Shown in pieces: positions 1 through 10,072 of a DNA stretch of 64,000 bases. The translations under genes and the position numbers were made by a program. Position 1 is the first letter of the stretch; the number at the start of each line of letters is the position of its first letter. The notes below the pieces were generated by a model that worked only from the letters and a program-made list of their open reading frames with translations, was not told where the DNA came from and did not search any database. This DNA comes from Candidatus Kosakonia sp. 282A-S69 (lineage in GTDB: Bacteria; Pseudomonadota; Gammaproteobacteria; Enterobacterales; Enterobacteriaceae), in NCBI RefSeq assembly GCF_029433855.1, contig NZ_JAROAU010000004.1, positions 125,458-189,457 on the forward strand, written 5' to 3'.

Positions 1-21
1 CATAACGGCTAATTAACAGAT

Positions 22-50
22 AAAAAGGCGCAGATCTCTGCGCCTTTTTT
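22..50 (+). terminator. Rho-independent terminator upstream of mutT
   Basis: A 13-bp perfect inverted repeat (22-34 with 37-49) has a GC core and a run of T at its 3' end. It sits just before mutT, where the 3' end of secA lies in related genomes. It probably ends the secA message, with some read-through into mutT, which has no other obvious promoter in the window. Confidence 0.75.
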
Positions 51-64
51 ATGGAGTCAGCAGC

Positions 65-466
65 ATGAAAATACTCAATATCGCCGTCGGTATTATTCGT
101 AACCCGCAGGGCGACATCTTTATTACCCGGCGTGGGGCCGATGCGCATATGGCAAACATGCGCGAATTTCCCGGCGGTAAAATCGAAGCGGGCGAAACGC
201 CGGAGCAGGCGATGATCCGTGAGCTACAGGAAGAGGTGGGCATCACCACGCAAAGTGCCACGCTGTTCGATAAGCTGGAGTATCAATTCCCCGACCGCCA
301 TATTACGCTCTGGTTCTGGCTGGTGGAGAAATGGCAGGGCGAGCCATGGGGTAAGGAGGGGCAGCCGGGCGAATGGATTGCGCAAAGCGCGCTGAAAGCA
401 GAAGATTTTCCCCCGGCTAACGAACCGGTCATTACAAAACTGATTCAGCAGAGCCAGACCCGCTGA
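65..466 (+). CDS. mutT: 8-oxo-dGTP diphosphatase MutT
   Basis: Hydrolyses 8-oxo-dGTP to the monophosphate and so prevents A:T to C:G transversions. The 133-residue protein carries a complete Nudix box: G38, E44, R52-E53-L54, E56-E57 and G59 follow the GX5EX7REUXEEXGU spacing exactly. Length is close to the 129 residues of E. coli MutT. The ATG lies 15 nt after the upstream terminator. It is followed by yacG on the opposite strand, so the two genes converge with a 24-bp gap. Identity is secure from the motif and from synteny with the secA-mutT-yacG order. Confidence 0.97.
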   Translation: MKILNIAVGIIRNPQGDIFITRRGADAHMANMREFPGGKIEAGETPEQAMIRELQEEVGITTQSATLFDKLEYQFPDRHITLWFWLVEKWQGEPWGKEGQPGEWIAQSALKAEDFPPANEPVITKLIQQSQTR

Positions 467-490
467 CTTCAGCCAGCGGGCCGCCAGAGA

Positions 491-685
491 TTACTGTTGC
501 TCTTCGCTCCACTCATCGCTGTCAGAGAGATCGCCCGCGCTGGGGATACGTTTCTCTTCCGCAGCCCATTCGCCGAGGTCAATAAGCTGGCAGCGTTTGC
601 AGCAAAAAGGGCGAAATGGGCTCTCTTCGCCCCATACCACTGGTTTGCCGCAGGTCGGGCAATTCACAATTGTCTTTTCAGTCAT
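491..685 (-). CDS. yacG: DNA gyrase inhibitor / zinc-binding protein YacG
   Basis: Small 64-residue zinc protein. Four cysteines (C9, C12, C28, C32) form the C-x2-C-x15-C-x3-C zinc site typical of YacG, followed by an acidic, probably flexible tail rich in D, E and S. E. coli YacG binds GyrB and inhibits gyrase in vitro; that role is taken from the family, not shown here. It is the last gene of the run coaE-zapD-yacG on this strand and starts 9 bp after the zapD stop, which suggests co-transcription. Confidence 0.94.
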   Translation of the reverse strand: MTEKTIVNCPTCGKPVVWGEESPFRPFCCKRCQLIDLGEWAAEEKRIPSAGDLSDSDEWSEEQQ

Positions 686-694
686 CAGGGTTCC

Positions 695-1438
695 TTAACA
701 GCAGGCTAATTCAAAATCGAGCCGCTCCGGCACCGTGCCGTGTTCGCTGTCGAGGGGCATAAAACGAATGGCAAAGCGGCTTTTATGGCCGGAGATTTGC
801 GGGTAGAGCCGCGCCTCAAGCGGTAGTTGCAGACGCAGCAGATCGGCATCATCACCGTTATCCTGGTAAAAACCGTTCAGGCTGGTCTGGCGGCGATAGG
901 GGGCAGCATTGCGGATCAGATCGAGGATTAACGTCAGGGTAGCGCGCAGCGGCTCAAGGCTCTCCAGCCAGTAACTTACCTGCGCATCACGCTGCTCCTG
1001 CGGTAAGTGTAACCACATATGCAGCGTCGGCAGATCGAAGCTACAGCAGCCGCCGGGAATGCTTAAACGCTGGCGTACCAGCGCGATCAGCCGATCCTCA
1101 CGTAACATCTGACCGATGCGCGGAGCACTCATCAGCACCGCTCCGCTTCCTTTGAGTTGTTGGCGGATCTCTTCAATACGATTGGGATCCACGCCCGGCA
1201 CTTCGCTCCAGGCTTGCAGCTTACGTTGCTGGCGCTCCAGCTCTTTCAACAGTTCAGTGCGGGTATCTCCGCGCTCGAATACATCCAGCAGATCGCCCAC
1301 GTTGCGGAAGAGGTGCAGCGCGCCCGCATGGTCGCTAACGGGCAAATGGACGGAGAGTTGTTGCAGTAAGAACTCAACACGCAGCCAGGTGCGCATCTTT
1401 TCATTTAGTGGATGTTCAAAAAGGACGTGGGTGTGCAT
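695..1438 (-). CDS. zapD: Cell division protein ZapD
   Basis: Z-ring associated protein of 247 residues, the usual length for the family, which crosslinks FtsZ filaments at midcell. The sequence is largely helical, with an N-terminal helical domain and a C-terminal beta-rich part, and has no signal peptide or membrane segment, as expected for a cytoplasmic protein. Its ATG overlaps the coaE stop in a TAATG arrangement, so translation of the two is likely coupled. Identified from recognisable family sequence and from the conserved coaE-zapD-yacG order. Confidence 0.95.
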   Translation of the reverse strand: MHTHVLFEHPLNEKMRTWLRVEFLLQQLSVHLPVSDHAGALHLFRNVGDLLDVFERGDTRTELLKELERQQRKLQAWSEVPGVDPNRIEEIRQQLKGSGAVLMSAPRIGQMLREDRLIALVRQRLSIPGGCCSFDLPTLHMWLHLPQEQRDAQVSYWLESLEPLRATLTLILDLIRNAAPYRRQTSLNGFYQDNGDDADLLRLQLPLEARLYPQISGHKSRFAIRFMPLDSEHGTVPERLDFELACC

Positions 1439-2058
1439 TACGGTTTTTCCTGTGATACGGCCTGCGCGCCGAGAGCGAGATAGTGCGCGTGCAGGCGGGC
1501 AACATCCGATGCGATTGCATCTGGTGCGCCATTATTGTCAATGACATCATCCGCGACGGCAAGCCGCGCATCGCGCGTGGCTTGCGCGGCGAGGATCTGT
1601 TCAGCATGTTCGCGGGTCACGCCGTCACGGCGCATGGTGCGTAAAATTTGTGTCTCAACCGGAACGTCAATGACTAATACCCGATCGGCTTTGTGATAAA
1701 GCTGGTTCTCTACCAGCAGCGGAACGACCCACAATACATAAGGTGATGTCACCCGGGCCATCTGACGCTCGGTCTCTTGTTGAATCAGCGGGTGCAGCAA
1801 GCCGTTGAGCCAGCGCTTATCAACGTCAGAGGCAAATATATGTTCGCGCAGTAAGCGACGATTGAGTGAACCGTCCGCGAGGATCATTTCATCGCCGAAC
1901 TTTCCGGCGATAGCGCGTAGCGCAGGGGTGCCAGGTTCGACTACCTGGCGGGCAATAACGTCCGCGTCGATAACGTTAACGCCCTGTTTGGCGAAAGCAT
2001 CCGCCACGGTACTTTTACCGCTGCCAATACCGCCCGTTAACGCGACTTTATACTTCAT
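1438..2058 (-). CDS. coaE: Dephospho-CoA kinase
   Basis: Last enzyme of coenzyme A synthesis: phosphorylates the 3'-hydroxyl of dephospho-CoA. The 206-residue protein has the P-loop GGIGSGKST at residues 9-17, and its length matches the E. coli enzyme. It is the first gene of the coaE-zapD-yacG run and is divergent from guaC across a 319-bp gap that must hold its promoter. In E. coli the same arrangement is seen. Confidence 0.97.
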   Translation of the reverse strand: MKYKVALTGGIGSGKSTVADAFAKQGVNVIDADVIARQVVEPGTPALRAIAGKFGDEMILADGSLNRRLLREHIFASDVDKRWLNGLLHPLIQQETERQMARVTSPYVLWVVPLLVENQLYHKADRVLVIDVPVETQILRTMRRDGVTREHAEQILAAQATRDARLAVADDVIDNNGAPDAIASDVARLHAHYLALGAQAVSQEKP

Positions 2059-2377
2059 AACGCTTAATCCTGTAAGGGGCTGCCAGACTCATTCTCTGCT
2101 CTTATTTTCGCCACTCATCACAACGAAACCGCAGCAGACTTAGCGTGAAAAAAAGCAAAGCCACTCTTTTTTTATTTATAGGAATCAGTAAGTTGAAAAT
2201 CAATCAGACAATAAAGAAATCAATTAACTGAAACTGGCATATTCACCAGGTAAATTTATAGGATTGTAGCGTAAAAAAAGAGATTTTCGCAGTCTTGCGC
2301 GGACCTTATTAGTGCGTATGATAGCGTCACTGGAGTTGTGAGTTTGTCTTAGCGCCATTAACCCCAGGAATCCCTAC
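2059..2377. other. coaE-guaC divergent intergenic region
   Basis: This 319-bp AT-rich stretch separates two divergent genes. It holds the guaC promoter near its right end. Around 2145-2180 there is an A-run followed by a T-run that could fold weakly, but it is not a convincing terminator. I see no open reading frame with a ribosome binding site and no RNA gene. Confidence 0.6.
2295..2322 (+). promoter_or_regulatory. Predicted sigma-70 promoter of guaC
   Basis: A -35 box TTGCGC (2295-2300) and a -10 box TATGAT (2317-2322) are separated by 16 bp. The start codon lies 55 bp downstream of the -10 box, leaving room for a short leader with an AGGA ribosome binding site. Prediction from consensus only. 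Confidence 0.55.
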
Positions 2378-3421
2378 ATGCGTATCGAAGAAGATTTGAA
2401 GTTAGGTTTCAAAGACGTTCTTATCCGCCCTAAACGTTCCACTCTTAAAAGTCGTTCCGATGTTGAACTGGAGCGCGAATTTACTTTCAAGCACTCAGGA
2501 ATGCGCTGGTCTGGCGTACCGGTTATCGCTGCCAATATGGATACCGTAGGGACATTCGCCATGGCGAAAGCGCTCGCCTCGTTCGATATCCTGACTGCTG
2601 TACATAAACACTACTCTGTTGAGGAGTGGCGAGGTTTTGTGCAGGCGCAGCCCGACACTGTGCTGCGCCATGTGATGGTGTCAACCGGCACATCCGATGC
2701 CGATTTCGAAAAAACCAAACAGATCCTTGTGCTGCATCCATCCCTTAATTTTGTCTGCATTGACGTTGCTAACGGCTACTCCGAACACTTCGTGCAGTTT
2801 TTGACGAAGGCGCGAGAAGCCTGGCCGGACAAAACCATCTGCGCGGGCAACGTCGTAACCGGCGAGATGTGCGAAGAGCTGATCCTCTCTGGTGCCGATA
2901 TCGTCAAAGTGGGCATTGGCCCCGGTTCTGTCTGCACGACGCGCGTGAAAACCGGCGTCGGTTATCCGCAGCTCTCTGCGGTTATTGAGTGTGCCGATGC
3001 GGCGCACGGCCTCGGCGGGCAGATCGTCAGCGACGGCGGTTGCACCGTGCCGGGTGACGTTGCCAAAGCGTTTGGCGGCGGCGCAGACTTCGTGATGCTC
3101 GGCGGTATGCTGGCTGGCCATGAAGAGAGCGGCGGCACGCTGATGGAAGAGAACGGCGAGAAGTTTATGCTCTTCTACGGCATGAGTTCTGAATCCGCCA
3201 TGAACCGTCACGTTGGTGGCGTGGCAGATTACCGTGCGGCTGAAGGTAAAACCGTCAAACTTCCGCTGCGTGGCCCGGTTGAAAACACCGCGCGCGATAT
3301 TCTCGGTGGTTTACGTTCCGCCTGCACTTACGTTGGCGCCTCACGGCTGAAAGAGCTGACCAAACGCACCACCTTTATTCGCGTTCAGGAACAGGAAAAC
3401 CGCGTTTTCAACAGCCTCTAA
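2378..3421 (+). CDS. guaC: GMP reductase
   Basis: Converts GMP to IMP with NADPH, allowing guanine nucleotides to be reused for adenine nucleotides. The 347-residue protein belongs to the IMPDH/GMPR barrel family; the catalytic loop GPGSVCTTR places the nucleophilic cysteine at C186, the same number as in E. coli. It lacks the CBS domains that distinguish IMP dehydrogenase, which supports the GMP reductase call. Monocistronic by context, divergent from coaE and convergent with hofC. Confidence 0.97.
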   Translation: MRIEEDLKLGFKDVLIRPKRSTLKSRSDVELEREFTFKHSGMRWSGVPVIAANMDTVGTFAMAKALASFDILTAVHKHYSVEEWRGFVQAQPDTVLRHVMVSTGTSDADFEKTKQILVLHPSLNFVCIDVANGYSEHFVQFLTKAREAWPDKTICAGNVVTGEMCEELILSGADIVKVGIGPGSVCTTRVKTGVGYPQLSAVIECADAAHGLGGQIVSDGGCTVPGDVAKAFGGGADFVMLGGMLAGHEESGGTLMEENGEKFMLFYGMSSESAMNRHVGGVADYRAAEGKTVKLPLRGPVENTARDILGGLRSACTYVGASRLKELTKRTTFIRVQEQENRVFNSL

Positions 3422-3460
3422 TCGGCAGGCGGTAAACGCGAGTAACGTGTTGTACCGCTA

Positions 3461-4663
3461 TCAACCTGTACCGCCCATCGCATCGCCAAGATGAAAGATG
3501 GGCAGGTACATCGCCACCACCAGCACGCCAATAATGACCCCTGTCGCCACCAGCATTAGCGGCTCCAGCACCGCCGCCAGCCCATCGGCCTGGCGCTGCG
3601 TCTGTTCACTGTGATACTGCGCCAGGTTATCCAGCATGCTGTCGAGCGCGCCGGAGAGTTCCCCTGTTCGCACCAGCTGTATGCAGAGCGGTGGAAATTC
3701 ACCGCTCGCTTTCAACGCGGCAAATATCGGTGTGCCCTCGGTTATCTCCCGCTGCGCCCGCACCAGGAGATCACGCCAGTAGGGGCAGACCACCGTTTCG
3801 GTCACGCTCTCCAGCCCCTGTAAAAACGCAATACCGGCACGCTGGGTGAGCGACAAGACGGTAAAAATCTGGCTCAGGCGCTGCCCGCGTACCAGCGGCC
3901 CAATAACCGGGCTGGCAAGCAACATCCGCTGACAGGCACGTCGCCAGTTGTCGTTATTACGTAGCCGCAGCAGCACCGCACCTGCCAGCACGCTAAACAG
4001 CAACAAAGGCAGCGCGCCCTGTTTGATTAGCCCGGCACCCGCAATGACGCCGCGCGTTAATGCCGGCAACGGCGTATTAAAGGTCTGGTAGATCGCGGCG
4101 AACTCCGGCAGCACCAGGTAGATCATCGCCAGCACCACTGCGGCAGTCAGCGACAGAATAATCAGCGGGTAGCGCAGCGCCTTTTTTACCTTCAGCTTCA
4201 GTTCATGCTGCGCTTTTTGTTGCGCAGCGAGTCTGAAGCAGCACTCGTCCAGCTTGCCGGTGAGTTCACCTGTGCGGATCATCGCCTGCCAGAGCGGCGG
4301 AAATACCTCTGGCCACTGGCGCAGCGCCGCGGAGAAAGTTTCGCCCTGTTCGAGCGCCGCTGACAGGCTGCGCAGCAGTGCCTGCCATTGTCTGGCCGGA
4401 TGCTGCTCCGCCATCAGCTGTAACCCTTCCGGCAGTGTCAGCCCGGCCTGTAGCAGGGTGGCGAGCTGGTTGAGCAGCGGCGTACTCTGTTCAGGGCCCC
4501 ACAGACGCGCGCGAACCGGACGACGTTTTAGCGTCAGCGGATGGCATTGTTGCTGTAGCAGGCACAATACCGCCGCTGCGCGGCTTTCGCTCCAGAGCAG
4601 CCCCGCTTGTCGTTCACCGTTATCATCCAGCCCGGACCATTGCCAGAGTTGCTTACTCGCCAT
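3461..4663 (-). CDS. hofC: Type IV pilus inner-membrane platform protein HofC (PilC/GspF family)
   Basis: Polytopic inner-membrane assembly protein of the type IV pilus/type II secretion family. Two tandem GspF-type domains are visible, each with the QRAGI or LLQAGLTLPEGL type motif and an LVRTGELSG or MIRTGELTGKL segment, and hydrophobic spans lie near residues 165-190, 215-235 and at the C-terminus. The ATG at 4663 is preferred over an upstream ATG: it overlaps the hofB stop by 11 nt and gives 400 residues, as in E. coli. Third gene of ppdD-hofB-hofC. Confidence 0.92.
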   Translation of the reverse strand: MASKQLWQWSGLDDNGERQAGLLWSESRAAAVLCLLQQQCHPLTLKRRPVRARLWGPEQSTPLLNQLATLLQAGLTLPEGLQLMAEQHPARQWQALLRSLSAALEQGETFSAALRQWPEVFPPLWQAMIRTGELTGKLDECCFRLAAQQKAQHELKLKVKKALRYPLIILSLTAAVVLAMIYLVLPEFAAIYQTFNTPLPALTRGVIAGAGLIKQGALPLLLFSVLAGAVLLRLRNNDNWRRACQRMLLASPVIGPLVRGQRLSQIFTVLSLTQRAGIAFLQGLESVTETVVCPYWRDLLVRAQREITEGTPIFAALKASGEFPPLCIQLVRTGELSGALDSMLDNLAQYHSEQTQRQADGLAAVLEPLMLVATGVIIGVLVVAMYLPIFHLGDAMGGTG

Positions 4664-6047
4664 GCGGGTAACCCAATATCCGTACCAGCTCCTCAAAGGT
4701 CGTCAGACCCTCTTCAACCGCATGGCAGCCATGGTGGAAAAGCGTTGTCATGCCTTGTTCACGCGCGCACTGCTCAATCTCATTTACGCTCATGCCTCTG
4801 GCTATCGCCTGGCGTATCGGTGGTGTGATGTTAAGGACCTCAAACAGCGCCACCCGGCCATAAAAACCGTGATAACAGGCTTCGCACCCCTGAGCGCGCC
4901 AGCGCGGTAGCGGACGCGTCCAGATGTTATCCGGCAGATGAATACTCTCCGTTGCCAACTTGCGGCAGTGGGGGCAGAGCTTACGCACCAACCGCTGGGC
5001 AACCACCAGCGATAACGCTGAAGAGATCATCCAGCGCGCCACGCCCATCTGCTCAATCCGCACCAATGTTTCGCTGGTGGAGTTGGTATGCAGTGTCGAC
5101 AGCACCAGGTGACCCGTCTGCGCGGCCTTGATAGCAATCTCGGCAGTTTCGCCATCGCGGATCTCGCCGACCATAATGACGTCGGGATCCTGACGCAGCA
5201 GGGCTCGCAGCACGCTCTGAAAAGTGAGCCCGGCGCGCGGGGCTATCTGCGTTTGATTCAGACCGGCAAGCGGGATCTCGACCGGATCTTCTACACTGCA
5301 AAGATTAACCTCCGGTTTATTACGCGCCTGCAACGCGCTGTAGAGCGTGACGGTTTTTCCGCTGCCAGTCGGGCCGGTTACCAGCAGTAAACCTTGCGGC
5401 TGTGCCAGCGCGGCATTGAACTGCGCCAGCTGCGCCTCGGTCATGCCGAGCGCCGGCAGCGCCAGCGCCTGGTTTACCTGGTGCAGCAGCCGCAGCACCA
5501 CTTTTTCGCCGTGGCGGCAGGGCAGCGTGGCAATACGAAACGACACCGGCTGATCGGCGAGGGTGACGGTGAACTGCCCATCCTGCGGCAGGCGCCGCTC
5601 GGCGATGTCCAGATTGCCCATCACTTTTAACCGGGCGGTCAGGGTATCGGAGAGGGCGCAGGGCAGGGGCGACAGCGGATGCAGAACGCCATCCACCCGC
5701 AGGCGAATAACGTAGTGCATCTCGCCTGGCTCGAAATGGATATCCGATGCGCGCAGCATCAGCGCCTGCTGAAGCGTGTGGTTGATGATCTCCACCGCCG
5801 ATCCGCTCTCCTCGCTGAGGGCAGCATGCGTCGCAGGTAGCGCCTGTGCGGCGAGTTGTTGATGCTTTTCCATTTCATCCTGTGTCCAGCAGCGAATATC
5901 AACGCGCTGTTGGGCAACGAAGCTGAGTGATTCCATTAGCTCCATGCTCGGGCTGCCAACAACAGCGATAACCAGCGCTTCATCATCTTTGCTCAGTAAG
6001 ACCGCGTTATGGCGGCGGCACAGCGCCTCGAGTTTGTTCTCTTTCAT
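4653..6047 (-). CDS. hofB: Type IV pilus assembly ATPase HofB (GspE/PilB family)
   Basis: Secretion-type hexameric ATPase that powers pilus extension. The 464-residue protein has an N-terminal domain, the Walker A motif GPTGSGKT at residues 225-232, an aspartate/histidine-box region with the LLRQDPDVIM and GEIRDGETA motifs, and a C-terminal zinc-type tetracysteine region (CPHC and CEAC). It lies between the pilin gene and hofC and overlaps hofC, which suggests translational coupling. In E. coli these genes are normally silent under laboratory conditions; whether they are expressed here cannot be read from sequence. Confidence 0.94.
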   Translation of the reverse strand: MKENKLEALCRRHNAVLLSKDDEALVIAVVGSPSMELMESLSFVAQQRVDIRCWTQDEMEKHQQLAAQALPATHAALSEESGSAVEIINHTLQQALMLRASDIHFEPGEMHYVIRLRVDGVLHPLSPLPCALSDTLTARLKVMGNLDIAERRLPQDGQFTVTLADQPVSFRIATLPCRHGEKVVLRLLHQVNQALALPALGMTEAQLAQFNAALAQPQGLLLVTGPTGSGKTVTLYSALQARNKPEVNLCSVEDPVEIPLAGLNQTQIAPRAGLTFQSVLRALLRQDPDVIMVGEIRDGETAEIAIKAAQTGHLVLSTLHTNSTSETLVRIEQMGVARWMISSALSLVVAQRLVRKLCPHCRKLATESIHLPDNIWTRPLPRWRAQGCEACYHGFYGRVALFEVLNITPPIRQAIARGMSVNEIEQCAREQGMTTLFHHGCHAVEEGLTTFEELVRILGYPHGE

Positions 6048-6056
6048 CAGAGCTCC

Positions 6057-6491
6057 TTATCGACCGGTACGGAAAACGTCTTCACACGCCTGCTGCAGGG
6101 CGCTGTCAGCCTCGGTGTTGCAGCTGCGTGCCCAGCCCTGGATGCCCCCGGCGCTGCTCCACTGCGGTGTCATCACCACGCTCAACCCGTTAAGGCTCTC
6201 CTGGCCGGTGAGCGAAACCACGCCTTTAACAACGCTGAGCGCGGCGACGTAACGCGTCGTCGTCGATGCAGGGATGCCATTGCTGCTGGCGTCGCAGTTA
6301 TCGACGCCGCCGCGCTCCAGCGCACAGAGCTCAACGGCGGTACGGTAGGGTACAAAGGTTTGCAGCATGTCGGTGAGTGCCGCTTTGCGCAGGTAGTTTT
6401 GGTAGGCGGGGATGCCGATAGCGCTCAGAATGGCGACGATGCCAATCACTACCATCAGCTCAATGAGGGTAAATCCGTGTTGTCTGTTCAT
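6057..6491 (-). CDS. ppdD: Type IV major pilin / prepilin PpdD
   Basis: Prepilin of 144 residues with a short basic leader MNRQHG, cleavage expected between G6 and F7, and the conserved glutamate at mature position 5 (E11), followed by the hydrophobic helix LMVVIGIVAILSAIGIPAY. Four cysteines in the globular part fit the two disulfides described for enterobacterial PpdD. A prepilin peptidase and outer-membrane secretin would be needed and are not in this window. First gene of ppdD-hofB-hofC, with a 9-bp gap to hofB. Confidence 0.95.
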   Translation of the reverse strand: MNRQHGFTLIELMVVIGIVAILSAIGIPAYQNYLRKAALTDMLQTFVPYRTAVELCALERGGVDNCDASSNGIPASTTTRYVAALSVVKGVVSLTGQESLNGLSVVMTPQWSSAGGIQGWARSCNTEADSALQQACEDVFRTGR

Positions 6492-6630
6492 GGACGGCTC
6501 CTTATGCAGAGCCGTTACTGTGTCAGGCAGATATAAGTGGGGCGAGGGGAAAAAGAGCAGCCCGGAAAGCCGCTTCCGGCTTTTTTATCGCGGTTGCACA
6601 ACAGCGCAGCTTTGCTGCGGGATACGCCGC

Positions 6631-6653
6631 AAAAAAACGGGCCAGCGGCCCGT
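6631..6653 (-). terminator. Rho-independent terminator of nadC
   Basis: On the minus strand, a 7-bp GC-rich stem (6637-6643 with 6647-6653) with a 3-nt loop is followed by a run of seven T (A on the plus strand, 6631-6637). It begins 15 bp after the nadC stop, so it should end the nadC transcript before ppdD. Confidence 0.85.
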
Positions 6654-6668
6654 GAGAGTAGATGCGGA

Positions 6669-7595
<927 letters not shown>

Positions 7596-7691
7596 TTAGC
7601 GTTTGGTTGTGCAGCTCCGGCATTACGGGAGGCGGCCTAAGCATGCTACTCTGAAGCGTGTTTCAGCACCATCCTCTATAAGGAGTTCCTT

Positions 7692-8255
7692 ATGCAGTTA
7701 CGCAAGGGTTGGCTCGTGGAGGCGCGGCATGTGCCCTCTCCGCACTATGATTGCCGCCCGGACGATGAGTCGCCATCACTGTTAGTCGTTCATAATATCA
7801 GTCTGCCTCCCGGCGAGTTTGGCGGCCCGTGGATTGACGCACTCTTTACCGGCACGCTGGACCCCAGCGCCGATCCCTATTTTGCCGGCATTGCTCATCT
7901 TCGCGTATCTGCGCACTGTCTGATTCGCCGCGACGGAGAAATAGTGCAATATGTGCCTTTCGATAAGCGCGCCTGGCATGCGGGCGTCTCCTCTTATCAG
8001 GGGCGCGAGCGCTGTAACGATTTCTCAATCGGTATTGAGCTTGAGGGAACGGACGACCTGGCGTATACCGACGCGCAGTACCGCCAACTGGCGGCGGTGA
8101 CACGAACGGTGATTGAGCTTTACCCGGCGATTGCCGACAATATGACCGGACATAGCGATATCGCGCCTGAACGTAAGACCGACCCCGGCCCTGCGTTTGA
8201 CTGGGCCAAATTTCGTGCCCTGGTCGCCGCGTTGTCAGAAAAGGAGATGCCATGA
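7692..8255 (+). CDS. ampD: 1,6-anhydro-N-acetylmuramyl-L-alanine amidase AmpD
   Basis: Cytoplasmic zinc amidase of peptidoglycan recycling: removes the peptide from anhydro-muropeptides. Loss of it induces AmpC beta-lactamase in species with ampR-ampC. The zinc ligands H34, H154 and D164 and catalytic E116 and K162 are all at the family positions in this 187-residue protein. A good ribosome binding site (AAGGAG) precedes the ATG. The stop overlaps the ampE start (ATGA). Confidence 0.97.
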   Translation: MQLRKGWLVEARHVPSPHYDCRPDDESPSLLVVHNISLPPGEFGGPWIDALFTGTLDPSADPYFAGIAHLRVSAHCLIRRDGEIVQYVPFDKRAWHAGVSSYQGRERCNDFSIGIELEGTDDLAYTDAQYRQLAAVTRTVIELYPAIADNMTGHSDIAPERKTDPGPAFDWAKFRALVAALSEKEMP

Positions 8256-9106
8256 CGTTATTCACCATGCTGCTGGTACTGGCAGCGGAGCGGCTGTTTA
8301 AACTGGGAGAGCACTGGCAGCTGGATCACCGGCTGGAGGTGCTGTTCCGGCGCATCAAGCGCTATTCGATGCTGAGAACGCTGTTAATGACGGCGTTAGC
8401 CATGCTGGTGACCTTCCTGATTCTTCGTGCGCTGCTGGGGCTGTTTTTCAACGTCCCGCTGCTGGTGGTGTGGATCCTGATTGGCCTGCTGTGTATCGGC
8501 GCGGGGAAGGTGCGGTTGCACTACCACGCCTACCTGAAAGCGGCGGTGCGTAACGACAGCCGCGCCCATACGGCGATGGCCAGTGAGCTGACGCTGATTC
8601 ACGGCGTGCCGCCCGGTTGCGATGAGCGTGAGTTCCTGCGCGAGTTGCAGAATGCGCTGCTGTGGATCAACTTCCGCTTCTACCTCGCGCCGCTGTTCTG
8701 GTTTGTGGTGGGGGGCCCGTGGGGGCCGGTATTGCTGGTTGGATACGCCTTTTTGCGTGCCTGGCAGTACTGGCTGGCGCGCTTCCAGACGCCGACCGAG
8801 CGCCAGCAATCGGGCATCGACGCCATTTTACATCTGCTGGATTGGGTGCCGGTGCGCCTTGCGGGCGTGGTCTATGCGCTGATCGGCCATGGTGAGAAAG
8901 CGCTGCCTGCCTGGTTTGCCTCCCTCGGCGATACCCACACCTCGCAATACCATGTGTTAACGCGGCTGGCGCAGTTCTCGCTGGCGCGCGAGCCGCATCA
9001 TGATAAGGTCGCCACGCCGAAAGCGGCGGTATCAATGGCGAAGAAGACCTCGTTTGCCGTGGTCGTGGTGGTAGCGTTACTGACGATTTACGGCACGCTG
9101 ATGTAA
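8252..9106 (+). CDS. ampE: Regulatory signalling modulator protein AmpE
   Basis: Inner-membrane protein of 284 residues, the E. coli length. Hydrophobic segments lie near residues 45-85, 145-165 and at the extreme C-terminus (about 263-282). It is translationally coupled to ampD by a 4-nt ATGA overlap. The family has been proposed to act in signalling between the envelope and AmpD-dependent beta-lactamase induction, but the molecular role is uncertain. Confidence 0.95.
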   Translation: MTLFTMLLVLAAERLFKLGEHWQLDHRLEVLFRRIKRYSMLRTLLMTALAMLVTFLILRALLGLFFNVPLLVVWILIGLLCIGAGKVRLHYHAYLKAAVRNDSRAHTAMASELTLIHGVPPGCDEREFLRELQNALLWINFRFYLAPLFWFVVGGPWGPVLLVGYAFLRAWQYWLARFQTPTERQQSGIDAILHLLDWVPVRLAGVVYALIGHGEKALPAWFASLGDTHTSQYHVLTRLAQFSLAREPHHDKVATPKAAVSMAKKTSFAVVVVVALLTIYGTLM

Positions 9107-9121
9107 CCGCGTGCCGCTGGT

Positions 9122-10072
9122 TTAGTGATTATCCGCCGCCGGGATGCCGAAGTCAGGCATCCCGTTTTCCTGCCAGCGAATCGTTTTCAGGCGCGTATGG
9201 CGGTTGGGATCGTAGAGTGGGTCGCCCTCAATTTCGGTGTAGTTACGCGCGTGGTACACCAGGACATCTTCCCCCTCCGGAGTCTGTGTAAAGCTGTTGT
9301 GTCCAGGGCCATACTGGCGATTTTCATAACTGGTTTTAAACACCGGCGCTGGCGATTTATGCCAGTTTTCTGGCTCAAGCGGGTTGGCATCAATCGCGAT
9401 CCACAGCAGACCCATGCAGTAGTTCTCGTCCGTCGCGCTGGCGGAGTAGCTGATAAAGAGTTTATCCTGGTGAAACAGCACCGCCGGGCCTTCGTTAACC
9501 AGAAAGCCACGGCACTCCCACTCATACTCCGGTTTGCTTAGCATCACCGGCTCGCCTTTCAGCGTCCACGGGTTTTCCATCTCTGCCAGATAGAGATTGG
9601 AGTTGCCGGCAATATCTGGCGCTTTTTGCGCCCACAAATACCAGCGCTTACCCTGATGAACAAAGGTGGTGGCATCCAGCGCAAAGGTGTCGAATGGCGT
9701 CTTAACCTGGCCTCTTTCAACCCACTCGCCGCTGAGCGGGTCGTCATCTGCGCACTCAAGCACAAACATGCGATGCTGGAACATATTCAGCTTGTCGAGC
9801 GCCCTGGTTCCGGCAGCGGCAAAGTATAAATACCATTTGCCATCAATGTGATGCAGTTCCGGTGCCCAGATAAGCTCGCTCATCGGCCCGCTTTGTGGCT
9901 TGCGCCACACCACCACGCCCTCTGCGCTGCGCAGCCCGTCGAGGGTTGTGGCGCGGCGGATCTCCAGGCGATCGTACTCCGGCACCGAGGCGACAAAGTA
10001 GTAATGTTCCTGATGGCGCAGAATAAACGGGTCTGCGCGCTGTTCAATAAAGGGATTCGGCCACGTTTTCAT
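9122..10072 (-). CDS. Glycoside hydrolase family 43 protein (probable alpha-L-arabinofuranosidase or beta-xylosidase)
   Basis: A 316-residue five-bladed beta-propeller glycosidase of GH43 type. The three expected acidic residues can be placed: general base D14 in ADPFI, pKa modulator D133 in ALDATTF and general acid E194 in NEGPAV. There is no signal peptide, so it should act in the cytoplasm on short oligosaccharides. It lacks the C-terminal beta-sandwich of the longer XynB-type xylosidases, so arabinofuranosidase activity is at least as likely. Its ATG overlaps the stop of the transporter gene upstream (TAATG), so the pair form an operon. Not present at this position in K-12. Confidence 0.85.
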   Translation of the reverse strand: MKTWPNPFIEQRADPFILRHQEHYYFVASVPEYDRLEIRRATTLDGLRSAEGVVVWRKPQSGPMSELIWAPELHHIDGKWYLYFAAAGTRALDKLNMFQHRMFVLECADDDPLSGEWVERGQVKTPFDTFALDATTFVHQGKRWYLWAQKAPDIAGNSNLYLAEMENPWTLKGEPVMLSKPEYEWECRGFLVNEGPAVLFHQDKLFISYSASATDENYCMGLLWIAIDANPLEPENWHKSPAPVFKTSYENRQYGPGHNSFTQTPEGEDVLVYHARNYTEIEGDPLYDPNRHTRLKTIRWQENGMPDFGIPAADNH

